From Formosa sp. Hel1_31_208 (GTDB lineage Bacteria > Bacteroidota > Bacteroidia > Flavobacteriales > Flavobacteriaceae), in assembly GCF_900104785.1 (NCBI RefSeq), contig NZ_LT629733.1, forward strand, positions 3,017,001 to 3,081,000: 64,000 bases of DNA, in the 5' to 3' direction. This document shows positions 7,869 through 18,416 of the stretch, piece after piece. Position numbers and translations under genes: made by a program. Within the stretch, counting starts at the first letter, position 1, and each line of letters starts with the position of its first letter. Below the pieces are notes generated by a model. It worked only from the letters and a program-made list of their open reading frames with translations. It was not told the DNA's origin and ran no database searches.

Positions 7869-9476
7869 TTAAGATTTTATAAGTTTAAATGTTTTTGAAG
7901 CAGTTCCAGATTCAAAAGACATTACATAAAGTCCTGGAGCCACAAATGAGATATCTAATTGTTGAGAGGATTCTATTATTGTTTGTTCCAGAACAGTTTT
8001 TCCAAGAATATCATATATTTTCAATGTTGTCTGCTGGTTTGCAGACGGGACTTGAATATTTAGAATGTCATTTGCTGGGTTTGGAAACACCTTGAATTCA
8101 AAAAACTCTTCTTCTTGAAGTGACAGCGCAATATCTAAAGCCACTTGAAGATCTGGTATTCCATATCCTAAAAAGAAGTCTGGTGCAGTAAATTGCGATG
8201 CAGACATTCTAACGAATTGTTTTATTTCTTCATGATTTGAATTAGGCAGAGCTTGCCATAGTGATGCAATACCACCAGCCATAATTGGAGAACTAAATGA
8301 GGTTCCATTATTATTCACAATATCATTGGAGCTGTTTATTACAAATGTTGCGCCACCTCTAGCCACTACATCAGGCTTTTGAGTTGGTTGAATCGCACTT
8401 CCTTGTGAACTAAAACTCACATAAATTCCATCAGCATCTACGGCACCAATACTCATAGCGCCAGGTGCATCAGCAGGTGCGCCTACACCATTAACTCCTG
8501 AATTACCAGCAGAGGTAACTACAATAATTCCTTTTTCATTTGCAATATTTGCTCCGCGCGTAATAAAGGCTGTCTGCCCATCTAGGTCAGTATCCATGTA
8601 GCTATAATTAGGGTTCTGATAAGTTTTATAACCCAAGGAACTATTAATAATGTGGACCCCTAAACTATCTGAACGCTCAGCAGCTTCTACCCAGTAGGCT
8701 TCTTCAACCGGTGTTTCTGTAGCTACATCTTCAGTTCTAAATAAATAATAAGAAGCATCTGGAGCTGTTCCAACAAACTGGTCTGGTACAAACCCTGCCA
8801 TATTACTCAAAACTCTAGTACCATGGTCATTTCCTTCAAATGCATAGACGTCTTCAACTCTATCTACAAAATCATAGCCTCCCAATAAATCACCGTTATC
8901 TCTTAAACGTTGAAAAGCTCCCATATCGTCTACATTAGTAAATCCAGAATCTAAAACAGCGATAATAATACCTTCTCCTGTATAGTCTTGCAGATGTAAG
9001 GCATCTGCATTTATCATTTCTATCTGGTTAAGCGTATTTCCGTAGTTAAAAACCACAGTTGTATTTTCAACAGCAAATTTGTCTTCTATGGCTTCCAATC
9101 GAGTTGGTGGATTTAAGTTGTCATCAGCAAAAACAACAGTCTCAACAAAATCAAAATCATTGACTAAGGCATTAATATCATCAGTACTCCCTTGCACATA
9201 AACAGCGTTAAACCATTTTGACTTTGCTAATACTGTGATACCAGTGGCAGGTGCCTTTAAGAGTGTAATGTATGCTTCATTTACTGGAACATCACGTGCA
9301 TCAATGACAATACCATAGGCATTTTTTCTATCTATGGCCTGCTGAGTCAAGATTAAACTAGGGTTATCTATGGAAGCTTGAACATTTTCTTTTGCGTTGA
9401 AATACACCCAAGCATCTTGCTGAGCCAGTGCACCAAATGGAAGAAGTCCTATACAAAGTAGAAGGATTTTTTTCAT
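7869..9476 (-). CDS. secreted S8 (subtilisin-like) serine peptidase with T9SS type A sorting domain
   Basis: A 535-aa secreted protease. A signal peptide ends at about residue 19 (FGALA|Q). A prodomain-like region follows to about 140. The catalytic triad is intact: Asp176 (VLDSG), His218 (DHGT) and Ser393 (GTSFSSP), with oxyanion Asn325 (SAGN). The last 75 residues form a T9SS type A C-terminal domain, with the FKVFPNPA start, LKIYDILGK and a final FKLIKS strand. Such proteins cross the outer membrane through the Por system and are often attached to the surface. It likely degrades extracellular protein. Confidence 0.93.
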   Translation of the reverse strand: MKKILLLCIGLLPFGALAQQDAWVYFNAKENVQASIDNPSLILTQQAIDRKNAYGIVIDARDVPVNEAYITLLKAPATGITVLAKSKWFNAVYVQGSTDDINALVNDFDFVETVVFADDNLNPPTRLEAIEDKFAVENTTVVFNYGNTLNQIEMINADALHLQDYTGEGIIIAVLDSGFTNVDDMGAFQRLRDNGDLLGGYDFVDRVEDVYAFEGNDHGTRVLSNMAGFVPDQFVGTAPDASYYLFRTEDVATETPVEEAYWVEAAERSDSLGVHIINSSLGYKTYQNPNYSYMDTDLDGQTAFITRGANIANEKGIIVVTSAGNSGVNGVGAPADAPGAMSIGAVDADGIYVSFSSQGSAIQPTQKPDVVARGGATFVINSSNDIVNNNGTSFSSPIMAGGIASLWQALPNSNHEEIKQFVRMSASQFTAPDFFLGYGIPDLQVALDIALSLQEEEFFEFKVFPNPANDILNIQVPSANQQTTLKIYDILGKTVLEQTIIESSQQLDISFVAPGLYVMSFESGTASKTFKLIKS

Positions 9477-9546
9477 AGCTATATGTTTTACAATCTAAAA
9501 ACTAACATGATTTTAGACGTTATTCTTAAGATTTCTTTTTTGCAAT

Positions 9547-10734
9547 TTAAGAAATTACACCCGAACCTACTAATTCGTCATCTAAATACCAAGCTACAAA
9601 CTGACCTTCAGTAATGGCCGATTGCAACTTATCGAATTCTACATATAGACCGTGTTCCACCTTGTACAATGTTGCTGATTCAAGTACTTGACGATATCTA
9701 ATTCGGGCTTTTACTTTCATGTTTTGATGAGACTGTAACTTTAAATCTTCCCGTATCCAATGCACTTCATTATCCGACACGAAGAGGGCTTTTTTTAATA
9801 ATCCCGGATGATGTTTTCCTTGACCCGTATAAATCACATTCTCATCAACATCGGTATCAATAACAAATAAAGGCTCTATTGTTCCTCCTACTGCCAATCC
9901 TTTACGCTGCCCTTTGGTAAAATAATGAGCCCCTTGATGTGTTCCAACTACAATACCTTCGTCAACCTTATAATCACTCTTATGTGTTAAATATTGAAGT
10001 TCCTCTTCTTTAGAATCGAAAGACGGTATTACACGATTATACAGTGCACTATCCTTAGGAATCTCAACAATAACACCTTGTTTAGGTTTCAACTTTTGCT
10101 GTAAGAACTCCGGCAATCTGACTTTACCAATAAAACACAGACCTTGTGAATCCTTTTTATCAGCCGTTATTAAGCCTTGTTCTTTTGCAATCGCTCTTAC
10201 TTCAGGTTTAGTTAATTCTCCAATAGGAAATAAAGCTTTCGACAATTGCTGCTGAGATAACTGACATAAAAAATAAGATTGATCTTTATTTGTATCAACA
10301 CCTGAGACTAATTGGTAAATGGTTTGACCCTCTTTTTCAATGGTTCCTTTTCTACAGTAATGTCCGGTAGCAACATAATCGGCTCCAAGATCTAAGGCTA
10401 TTTTCATAAAGACATCAAACTTGATTTCTCTATTGCAAAGCACATCAGGATTAGGCGTCCTACCTTTCTGATACTCATCAAACATATAATCTACAATACG
10501 TTCTTTATATTGTTCACTTAGATCAACGGTTTGAAAAGGTATTCCTAATTTGTCGGCCACAAGCATGGCGTCATTGCTATCATCTAACCACGGACATTCA
10601 TCAGAAATAGTCACGGAATCGTCATGCCAGTTTTTCATAAACAAGCCAATGACCTCATAACCTTGCTGTTTTAAAAGATAAGCTGCAACGCTTGAATCCA
10701 CACCTCCCGAAAGTCCGACAATTACTCTTTTCAT
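9547..10734 (-). CDS. mnmA: tRNA-specific 2-thiouridylase MnmA
   Basis: A 395-aa cytoplasmic enzyme that adds sulfur to C2 of U34 in tRNA-Lys, -Glu and -Gln using ATP and a persulfide donor. An N-type ATP pyrophosphatase P-loop SGGVDSS is at residues 9-15, with catalytic cysteines at about Cys100 (VLCNREIKF) and Cys200 (SQGLCFIGK). An insertion after residue 35 (NWHDDS...DECPWLDD) makes it longer than the roughly 360-aa enterobacterial enzyme. The -7 element sits only 4 nt before the ATG, so the transcript may be nearly leaderless. A TusE/DsrE-like sulfur locus lies 47 kb away in the window, but no physical link to this gene is implied. Confidence 0.96.
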   Translation of the reverse strand: MKRVIVGLSGGVDSSVAAYLLKQQGYEVIGLFMKNWHDDSVTISDECPWLDDSNDAMLVADKLGIPFQTVDLSEQYKERIVDYMFDEYQKGRTPNPDVLCNREIKFDVFMKIALDLGADYVATGHYCRKGTIEKEGQTIYQLVSGVDTNKDQSYFLCQLSQQQLSKALFPIGELTKPEVRAIAKEQGLITADKKDSQGLCFIGKVRLPEFLQQKLKPKQGVIVEIPKDSALYNRVIPSFDSKEEELQYLTHKSDYKVDEGIVVGTHQGAHYFTKGQRKGLAVGGTIEPLFVIDTDVDENVIYTGQGKHHPGLLKKALFVSDNEVHWIREDLKLQSHQNMKVKARIRYRQVLESATLYKVEHGLYVEFDKLQSAITEGQFVAWYLDDELVGSGVIS

Positions 10735-10738
10735 GTTG

Positions 10739-10746
10739 CAAAATTA
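10739..10746 (-). promoter_or_regulatory. -7 element (TAATTTTG) immediately before mnmA
   Basis: TAATTTTG on the minus strand, ending 4 nt before the ATG. The expected transcription start would fall at or next to the start codon. Confidence 0.5.
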
Positions 10747-10755
10747 AGAAATAAA

Positions 10756-10782
10756 AATAGCAACAGAAGTGCTGTTGCTATT
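10756..10782 (-). terminator. terminator after the MORN-variant gene
   Basis: A perfect 11-bp stem (AATAGCAACAG / CTGTTGCTATT) with a 5-nt loop, followed on the minus strand by a T-rich tail. It lies 30 nt beyond the stop codon and isolates mnmA from the upstream gene. Confidence 0.8.
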
Positions 10783-10812
10783 ATAATTACTAATGCATTC
10801 CATAAGAGAAAT

Positions 10813-11517
10813 CTATTGCTTTTTGGGATTTTTACTTCGTTTGGTGTGATCTTTCGATTTCACCAGCTTACCATTTTCGTAATAATTCCAAATGCCATGT
10901 TTTAAATCCTGTCGATATGTCCCTTGTGCTTCAATGTTTCCGTCGGTATCATAGTAGGTAGAAACCCCATGAAGCTCGTCATTTTTATATTGAAACTCTT
11001 TAAGCACTTTTCCGTTTGCTGCATACCATATCGATCTTCCGTCCAGTTTGCCGTTAATATAATTGGAGCGTTCAGCAACAGTTCCGTCGGGATAAAATAC
11101 TAATTTTTCTCCATCTAGGTTTCCCTGATCATTATAAAATTCGGTTGACAGTACAGCATCAAACTTATTATGATAGAATATCCATTTTCCCACATGGAGC
11201 TTTCCATCCATTTGCCCTTCACTAATTAGTTTTCCCGTTGAGGATAAGAACTTAACAAGAGCTATATTATTATTCGCATTAAAGCGCTTAGTAGCACTTA
11301 AAACACTCTTTCCTTGGTTTAAGGTATAAAACTTAAATATGCCTATTTCTTTTCCATGATCAAATTGACCTTCATATCGTAACTGTTTGGTTTTATCAAA
11401 ATACTTCCGCCATGTACCATCACGTTTACCGCCACTATCAAACTGATTTACAACTTCTTGAGCGTTTAAACTTAAAGATAGAACTGTTAAAATATATATA
11501 AAAAAATGAGGCTTCAT
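10813..11517 (-). CDS. secreted MORN-variant (YwqK-like) repeat protein
   Basis: A 234-aa protein from the chosen ATG. The frame extends 26 codons further, but a signal peptide starts exactly at MKPHFFIYILTVLSLSLNAQ, and the longer form would reach within 5 bp of the divergent gene and leave no promoter room. The mature part is a series of about eight MORN-variant repeats (pattern G-x-W-x-x-Y, such as DGTWRKYFD and HGIWNYYENGKL). Homologues are often labelled YwqK-family antitoxin, but there is no toxin partner and this protein is exported. The role is unknown; protein-protein or envelope binding is likely. Confidence 0.8.
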   Translation of the reverse strand: MKPHFFIYILTVLSLSLNAQEVVNQFDSGGKRDGTWRKYFDKTKQLRYEGQFDHGKEIGIFKFYTLNQGKSVLSATKRFNANNNIALVKFLSSTGKLISEGQMDGKLHVGKWIFYHNKFDAVLSTEFYNDQGNLDGEKLVFYPDGTVAERSNYINGKLDGRSIWYAANGKVLKEFQYKNDELHGVSTYYDTDGNIEAQGTYRQDLKHGIWNYYENGKLVKSKDHTKRSKNPKKQ

Positions 11518-11599
11518 GTTATTTTGTTTAATCATTTTATAAATTTGTTTAACAGACTGATTTTTTATTAATAATGTTGAACAACAAAAACTCAAAAAA

Positions 11600-13009
11600 A
11601 TGAAAATTATTTCAAAAACATTAAAATTATTACCGTTATTTTTAGTCGTCTTCGCTTTTCAAGCGTGTAGCGATGATGACGACAACAACGTTGTAGTGCC
11701 ACAGCAATTAAACATAGTTGAAACTGCTCAAGCTACAGACGCTTTATCTTCTTTAGTAGCTGCAATTGGAGCAGCAGATGGTGATTTAGGCACTTTACTT
11801 AGCGGGAATGGTCCGTTTACAGTATTAGCTCCGACGAATGATGCATTTCAAGCGCTTTTAGACAGTAACCCAGCTTGGGATACGCTTGCTGATATTGATA
11901 CAGCTGTTTTAGAGCAAGTATTAAGAAATCATGTAATTTCCGCAGATGTAAGTGCTGCTGATTTAGTAGCTCTGTCAGGTGCTGATGGAAGAGGTTATAC
12001 AAGAACGAATGCTGCAGGTGCAGGTGGAGAAAATGTAAGTCTTCTTTTTGATACTAATGGCGCTTTACCAAGATTTAACAATGTCGCAAATGTAGCTTCT
12101 GCTGCGTTAGCAGATATTTCTGCATCAAATGGAACAGTTCATGTTATCGATGCTGTTATCTTAGTTCCTACTATAGTTGACCATGTTGTAAACAATGATA
12201 GCTTTTCAACTCTGGAAACCCTTTTGATTGGTGAAAACTTAGTTCCATTACCAGGAACAGCACCACATACAGTATTTGCTCCAACGAATGCTGCTTTTGA
12301 TGCATTTACAAATCCGAGCAATAATGCATTACCAAACATTTTAGCTAATCATGTTATTGAAGGAGCTGCAGCATTTTCAGAAGGATTAACTACTAGTTAT
12401 CAAACGACATTAGCAGCTAATGCTGATGGTGATAACTTAAGCTTATATATAGATACGGCTGAAGGTGTTCGTTTAAATGGCGTAAGTTCAGTTACTACAG
12501 CAGATATCGTAGGAACTGACGGCGTAATTCATGCTATAGATGCTGTAATTGATTTACCAACTATTGTGACGCACGCTACTGCTAATACAAATTTCTCAAC
12601 CTTAGTTGCCGCATTAACAGATTTAACTCCTACAGATTACGTAAGTGTATTAAGTAGTAATGATGCAGATAATGATGCTTCACCATTCACGGTTTTCGCA
12701 CCAATTGATTCGGCATTCGGAGATTTACTTGTAGATTTAGGTTTAGAAAATGCTACTGAAATTCCTACTGCCACTTTAGAGGCAACTTTAAATCTTCACG
12801 TATTGACTGATTTAAATGTAAGAGCCGAAGATTTAGATGCTTTAGATGGTGCTTCAGTTCCAACATTTGGTGGACCAAGTATTACTATTGATGCTGGAAC
12901 TCCAGCAATAATTGATCCTGATGGAGGTTCAAATACTATTATTATTACAAATGTACAAGCTATCAATGGTGTAGTACACGCTATAAATAGAGTAATAAGA
13001 GACCTATAA
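11600..13009 (+). CDS. fasciclin (FAS1) domain lipoprotein
   Basis: A 469-aa surface lipoprotein. A type II signal peptide ends at Cys23 (FAFQAC) and is followed by an aspartate/asparagine-rich linker that fits export to the Bacteroidota cell surface. Three FAS1 domains follow (about 40-190, 192-318 and 319-469). Each has the conserved FTVLAPTNDAF-type or FAPTNAAF/FAPIDSAF block and a closing GTVHVIDAV, GVIHAIDAV or GVVHAINRV motif. FAS1 domains mediate adhesion to matrix or neighbouring cells. It is monocistronic, closed by the strong terminator downstream and transcribed divergently from the MORN-variant gene. Confidence 0.93.
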   Translation: MKIISKTLKLLPLFLVVFAFQACSDDDDNNVVVPQQLNIVETAQATDALSSLVAAIGAADGDLGTLLSGNGPFTVLAPTNDAFQALLDSNPAWDTLADIDTAVLEQVLRNHVISADVSAADLVALSGADGRGYTRTNAAGAGGENVSLLFDTNGALPRFNNVANVASAALADISASNGTVHVIDAVILVPTIVDHVVNNDSFSTLETLLIGENLVPLPGTAPHTVFAPTNAAFDAFTNPSNNALPNILANHVIEGAAAFSEGLTTSYQTTLAANADGDNLSLYIDTAEGVRLNGVSSVTTADIVGTDGVIHAIDAVIDLPTIVTHATANTNFSTLVAALTDLTPTDYVSVLSSNDADNDASPFTVFAPIDSAFGDLLVDLGLENATEIPTATLEATLNLHVLTDLNVRAEDLDALDGASVPTFGGPSITIDAGTPAIIDPDGGSNTIIITNVQAINGVVHAINRVIRDL

Positions 13010-13074
13010 TTAAAGCTTAATGTGACGTATTTGTTAATACGGAACTTATGATACCATAAAATATTCATTTGAAT

Positions 13075-13088
13075 TGATTAATAGCAGA
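13075..13088 (+). other. intergenic motif copy A (TGATTAATAGCAGA)
   Basis: One of three full matches to TGRTTAATAGCWGA in the window. It lies 24 nt before the terminator that closes the fasciclin transcript. Confidence 0.4.
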
Positions 13089-13112
13089 ATTAAACAAAAT
13101 GGATGTTTATTT

Positions 13113-13143
13113 GAAGAGCCCTTAGAAATTCTAAGGGCTCTTC
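13113..13143 (+). terminator. terminator of the fasciclin gene
   Basis: A perfect 13-bp stem (GAAGAGCCCTTAG / CTAAGGGCTCTTC) with a 5-nt loop, followed by TTATTTTTT. It is a classic intrinsic terminator. Confidence 0.9.
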
Positions 13144-13416
13144 TTATTTTTTGCATGAGTACTAGACCGTAAATTAATGCTAACATCTAAGTCGATGTAA
13201 ATACATCATCTTGTAGGACATTATTTAATAAGATATGACCAAAATTGTGAACTCATATAAACGCTTACCTTTTACTCTTGTGGTCACATGATCCCTCATT
13301 ATTCATCGTAGTTTAAAATGGTATTACTATCCTGATTGATAACGAGCCATATGGAAAGACATTTAGGATATAAATAACTGATACTGAATTGTAAATTAGT
13401 TTATACCTAGGTATAG

Positions 13417-13449
13417 AAAAAGCCTTTAACGTGATGTTAAAGGCTTTTT
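13417..13449 (-). terminator. terminator of yidC
   Basis: A perfect 14-bp stem (AAAAAGCCTTTAAC / GTTAAAGGCTTTTT) with a 5-nt loop. A-tracts and T-tracts on both sides make it potentially bidirectional. It lies 31 nt beyond the yidC stop. Confidence 0.88.
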
Positions 13450-13480
13450 ATATGTAAAATCAATAATTAAATTACTATGT

Positions 13481-15394
13481 CTATTTCTTACGCTTTTGTT
13501 GTGCTTGTTTTTGCTGTTCCGCTTGCTCCATCATACTGGCCATTTTCTTCTGAAACTTATTCTGTTTCTTAGGCTTAGCTTTATTTACTTGCATCTGCGC
13601 ATGAATCTTATCTTCATCTAAAATGTAATTCTTTATGACTAACATGATACCGATACTAATCAAGTTTGAGATAAAGTAATATAAACTCAATCCAGAAGCA
13701 TATTGATTAAAGAACACCAACATTAATAATGGAGAAAAATAGATCATATATTTCATCATTTTACCCATATCTGGCATACCCTCTTGCGTAGGTTGTGATG
13801 CCATTTGTTGACCTGTTGTCATTTTCATATAGAAGAAAATCGCAATAGCCGCCAAAATCGGGAATAAACTGACATGATCTCCATAAAATGGAATATTATA
13901 TGGCAATTCAGCAATAACATCATAAGATGATAAATCATCAGCCCAAAGGAAGCTCTTTTGACGTAAATCAAATGCTGTTGGAAAAAACATGAATAAGGCA
14001 TAGAATACTGGTAATTGAATCAAACCAGGCAAACATCCAGCTAACGGACTTGCACCGGCTTTATTTTGCAAGGCCATTGTCTCTTGCTGAGCTTTCATCT
14101 TATTGTCTTTGTGCTTCTCTCTGATTGCATCCAATTCTGGTTTCAAAACTCTCATCTTCGCTTGAGACAAAAACTGCTTGTATTGTACAAATGACATCAG
14201 TAATTTAATTAACACAGTCATTACAATAATAGCGATACCATATGGTAAGAATCCACTCAAGAAACTAAACAATGGTATAAATAAATGTTTATTAATCCAT
14301 CCAAAAATCCCCCAACCAAATGGTATACTTTCTTCTAAGTCGTAATCATATTGTTTTAAAATCTTACTATCGGTTGGTCCAAAATAAAATTTAAAATTAT
14401 TATCTGCTTCTCCATTGGTAAAAATCAAGGGTAATTTTGACGCAAATTCTTTTGTGAATACGGTATCAACTTCCTCATCTTTTACTAAATCGGTAGACGT
14501 AATTGCAGCTGTCTTAAACGGTTTATCTGCAACGAGAATAGAACTAAAAAAATGCTGTCTATAAGATAACCAGCGTGCATCATTAATAAGTTCTTCATCA
14601 TCACTCGCCTGAGCCAATTTATCTATTTTATCGCCATCATGCATGTAAGTTAGTCGCGTATAGCGATTCTCATAAGTAACACTTTGATCATGACGAAAAG
14701 TTTTTAGTCGCCAGTCTAAGTTAATCTCTTGAGAACTATTGATGACGCTATTCAATCCTTGAGAGCGAATAGAAAAATCAACCATATATTCCTCAGGTTT
14801 TAATTCATACCGGTACTCTAGAAATTGAGATTCTGAGACTTTCAGTTTCATTGAAACTATCGTATTCTCACCATTTTGAGTTACTGAAGGCTGGAAATAA
14901 AGATCCTTGGTATTTAATATTCTATTATCTGCTGTTGGAAATGTGATATTGAATTGCTCATTTCCGTCTTGAATTAATGCAATAGGTATGGAGTCATAAT
15001 CTACAAACGATTTTAAAATCACTTCAGAAAGAAACCCTCCTTTATTACTGAATTTCAAATCCAAAACATCAGTCTGAACAGATGTTTGCGCATCCGTGGC
15101 TGAAGGTAAAGCAGATGCATAAGCAAATGCCCCTAATTTATTCTTTAAAGCTTCAACTTTTAAGGAATCATTAGAGTTTCCAAGCGAATAATCTTCAACT
15201 ATTGCCTCTTTTGTAACTATATCTGCTGAAACCTCTTGTGGTTTAACGCTCTTCTCGGCTTCAATTTGTTCCTGCTTTTCTTTTTCAGCTATTTCTTCTG
15301 GTGTCGGTTGATTTTGCCACATCATAAATAGCAAAATTCCGAAGATCAAAATGAATCCAATAATCGAATTAATATCTAATTTCTTTTCTTCCAT
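13481..15394 (-). CDS. yidC: membrane protein insertase YidC
   Basis: A 637-aa inner-membrane insertase/foldase that works with SecYEG or alone. An N-terminal helix (about 8-24) is followed by a charged linker, a large periplasmic beta-domain (about 70-350) and the conserved five-helix core (about 370-600). The core contains YGIAIIVMTVLIKLLMSF and a cytoplasmic coiled hairpin rich in charged residues (KPELDAIREKHKDN). The C-terminal tail is very basic (KPKKQNKFQKK...QKRKK), which can help bind ribosomes in species with long YidC tails. The ATG start lies 69 nt after the pyrG stop, consistent with a shared transcript. Confidence 0.96.
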   Translation of the reverse strand: MEEKKLDINSIIGFILIFGILLFMMWQNQPTPEEIAEKEKQEQIEAEKSVKPQEVSADIVTKEAIVEDYSLGNSNDSLKVEALKNKLGAFAYASALPSATDAQTSVQTDVLDLKFSNKGGFLSEVILKSFVDYDSIPIALIQDGNEQFNITFPTADNRILNTKDLYFQPSVTQNGENTIVSMKLKVSESQFLEYRYELKPEEYMVDFSIRSQGLNSVINSSQEINLDWRLKTFRHDQSVTYENRYTRLTYMHDGDKIDKLAQASDDEELINDARWLSYRQHFFSSILVADKPFKTAAITSTDLVKDEEVDTVFTKEFASKLPLIFTNGEADNNFKFYFGPTDSKILKQYDYDLEESIPFGWGIFGWINKHLFIPLFSFLSGFLPYGIAIIVMTVLIKLLMSFVQYKQFLSQAKMRVLKPELDAIREKHKDNKMKAQQETMALQNKAGASPLAGCLPGLIQLPVFYALFMFFPTAFDLRQKSFLWADDLSSYDVIAELPYNIPFYGDHVSLFPILAAIAIFFYMKMTTGQQMASQPTQEGMPDMGKMMKYMIYFSPLLMLVFFNQYASGLSLYYFISNLISIGIMLVIKNYILDEDKIHAQMQVNKAKPKKQNKFQKKMASMMEQAEQQKQAQQKRKK

Positions 15395-15463
15395 GTGTCC
15401 TATTTAGTTGCTCCGTTAGATTAAGGAGTGCATAGCCTGAGTTTATCAAAAAGCTATCCAGTA

Positions 15464-17116
<1,653 letters not shown>

Positions 17117-17127
17117 TTAAACGCAGG

Positions 17128-17135
17128 CAAATTTA
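17128..17135 (-). promoter_or_regulatory. -7 element (TAAATTTG) for pyrG
   Basis: A full match to TAnnTTTG on the minus strand, 20 nt before the ATG. No clear -33 TTTG is visible. Confidence 0.5.
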
Positions 17136-17240
17136 CAAAATTTAAATAGTTATTATGGCATTACTTTAGGGTTTAATTATTAACAGTAATAATTGCAGTT
17201 TTAAAACACCATAAGCCCCAACAATGCACTACGAATCGAC

Positions 17241-17471
17241 CTATTTAGGATACCTCTTTTTTATATTCCTTATCAACTCTTCCAAACCATTCAGTTTTAA
17301 CTCGTAGACCTGAGTAAGCATATCGCCTAATTTTCCTTTAGGAAAGCCTTTATTGTGATACCATACCACATAATATTCTGGTAAATCTATGAGGTAACGC
17401 CCTTCATATTTACCAAAAGGCATTTTGGTATGCGCCAGTTTAATAAGAAAGTCTTTATCGGGTTGCAACAT
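17241..17471 (-). CDS. DUF3820 family protein
   Basis: A 76-aa soluble protein with the DUF3820 pattern MPFGKYEGRYLIDLPEYYVVW near residues 17-37 and KGxLGxML after it. The same fold-like stretch occurs at the C-terminus of the DnaQ-like exonuclease at 36115-36891 and in exonuclease X-type proteins, which suggests a nucleic-acid-associated role, though none is proven. The start lies 1 nt after the stop of the DUF922 gene, so it is the last gene of a coupled cluster. Confidence 0.85.
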   Translation of the reverse strand: MLQPDKDFLIKLAHTKMPFGKYEGRYLIDLPEYYVVWYHNKGFPKGKLGDMLTQVYELKLNGLEELIRNIKKRYPK

Positions 17472-17472
17472 G

Positions 17473-18015
17473 TTATTTGGATTTGTAAGCTCTAAATTTG
17501 TTCAGTTCATCTTTCACAAATTGAGACCATATTGCTTGACGCTCCATATGAATTGAATTTTGTGTTTGTGTGTCGTAAGCATGCTGCATTTTTGCTAAGT
17601 CAGCATTAGTTTTTTGATGCAATTCACCTAAGTCCTCATTAATATTTTGAGACACTTTTAGTTGTGCAATACCATAGCGCAATTGACGCACATGAAGTTC
17701 GGTAATATCAAAATGCAATTGCTCATGTGCCAATATATGATCATTACCACTATCACTGAGATACCATGATTGTTCTGGATAAAAGTGTGCTTCAGCATTC
17801 GCTTTAAAACTCACATTTCTACCATTGGCTTGTTGGACAGAAAAGGAAAAAGTAATCCCTGAAGCTGTTACAGCCACAGCATCAGAGTTTGGATCTATGT
17901 TACCTTTAAAGTCTGACCATGATAATTTCTTTGATTCATTCCAAGTAATAGTTACCTCATCACGAGATGCGGTGTTCAAAAGTAAAAAGAAAAGGACTAA
18001 AAGTCTCAACCCCAT
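17473..18015 (-). CDS. DUF922 secreted putative zinc-dependent protease
   Basis: A 180-aa exported protein with a short signal peptide (LRLLVLFFLLLNTASRD). An HExxH motif (AHEQLHFD) lies near residues 96-103 and is followed by a conserved helix with ELHVRQLR, matching DUF922, a predicted gluzincin-like family. No substrate is known. A WSDFKG motif near residue 33 is also typical. The start codon overlaps the OsmC stop by one base. Confidence 0.82.
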   Translation of the reverse strand: MGLRLLVLFFLLLNTASRDEVTITWNESKKLSWSDFKGNIDPNSDAVAVTASGITFSFSVQQANGRNVSFKANAEAHFYPEQSWYLSDSGNDHILAHEQLHFDITELHVRQLRYGIAQLKVSQNINEDLGELHQKTNADLAKMQHAYDTQTQNSIHMERQAIWSQFVKDELNKFRAYKSK

Positions 18016-18416
18016 TATTTCCAGTTAAACGTGATATTTTTTTCAATATCAGGATGTAAACTGTAATGCACAGGACAGGTGTTTGCTGTATGTTCTAAAA
18101 TTTTTCGAGTCTTTTTATCCGCTTCAAAAGGAAACTCCATAACCACTTCGATTTTAGAGATACGTCTTGGGTTGCTCGCCATCGTTTTGGTGATTTGAGC
18201 AATTGTTCCTGTCATATCTACGCCTAAATCTCTGGCTTTAATTCCCATTACGGTAATCATACAACTCGCTAATCCCGTAGCAACAGTATCTGTAGGAGAG
18301 AACGCTTCGCCCTTTCCATTATTGTCTATAGGTGCGTCTGTAATGAAGGAATTGTGCGATTTTATATGAATACTTTCTGTTCTTAAATCACCTAAGTAAG
18401 TTACTTTTGAGGTCAT
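18015..18416 (-). CDS. OsmC family peroxiredoxin-like protein
   Basis: A 133-aa cytoplasmic protein with the OsmC/Ohr fold. Both redox cysteines are present, Cys52 (LASCMITVMGI) and Cys114 (TCPVHYSL). Family members reduce organic hydroperoxides with thiol donors. The CPVHxSL ending is typical of the YhfA/OsmC-like branch more than Ohr. Translation is coupled to the LysM protein upstream (ATGA overlap) and to the DUF922 gene downstream (one-base overlap). Confidence 0.9.
   Translation of the reverse strand: MTSKVTYLGDLRTESIHIKSHNSFITDAPIDNNGKGEAFSPTDTVATGLASCMITVMGIKARDLGVDMTGTIAQITKTMASNPRRISKIEVVMEFPFEADKKTRKILEHTANTCPVHYSLHPDIEKNITFNWK

Larger units (their letters stand above)
13010..13480. 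other. intergenic region between convergent fasciclin and yidC genes
   Basis: This 471-bp gap holds a motif copy (13075-13088), two strong terminators (13113-13143 and 13417-13449) and a 14-bp perfect palindrome TATACCTAGGTATA (13402-13415) next to the second terminator. The roughly 250 bp between the terminators shows no reading frame or RNA fold that I recognise. Confidence 0.6.

Noticed and set aside
9547..10734. Direct functional pairing of MnmA with the TusE/DsrE-like genes at 59.9-60.8 kb
   Set aside because: There is no operon link, no TusA or TusBCD set is present, and an SQR-like partner points to sulfur oxidation instead of tRNA thiolation. It remains possible but unsupported.
10813..11517. 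Toxin-antitoxin system suggested by the usual YwqK antitoxin label
   Set aside because: The product has a signal peptide and MORN-type repeats and no toxin gene is adjacent, so a toxin-antitoxin reading is not supported.
11600..13009. Internal repeats in the fasciclin gene as a DNA repeat array
   Set aside because: The similarity is at the protein level between three FAS1 domains and is too diverged in DNA to be a tandem repeat or CRISPR.
13402..13415. Palindrome TATACCTAGGTATA as an operator
   Set aside because: It lies at the far end of two convergent genes, next to the yidC terminator, where an operator is unlikely; no second copy was noticed.
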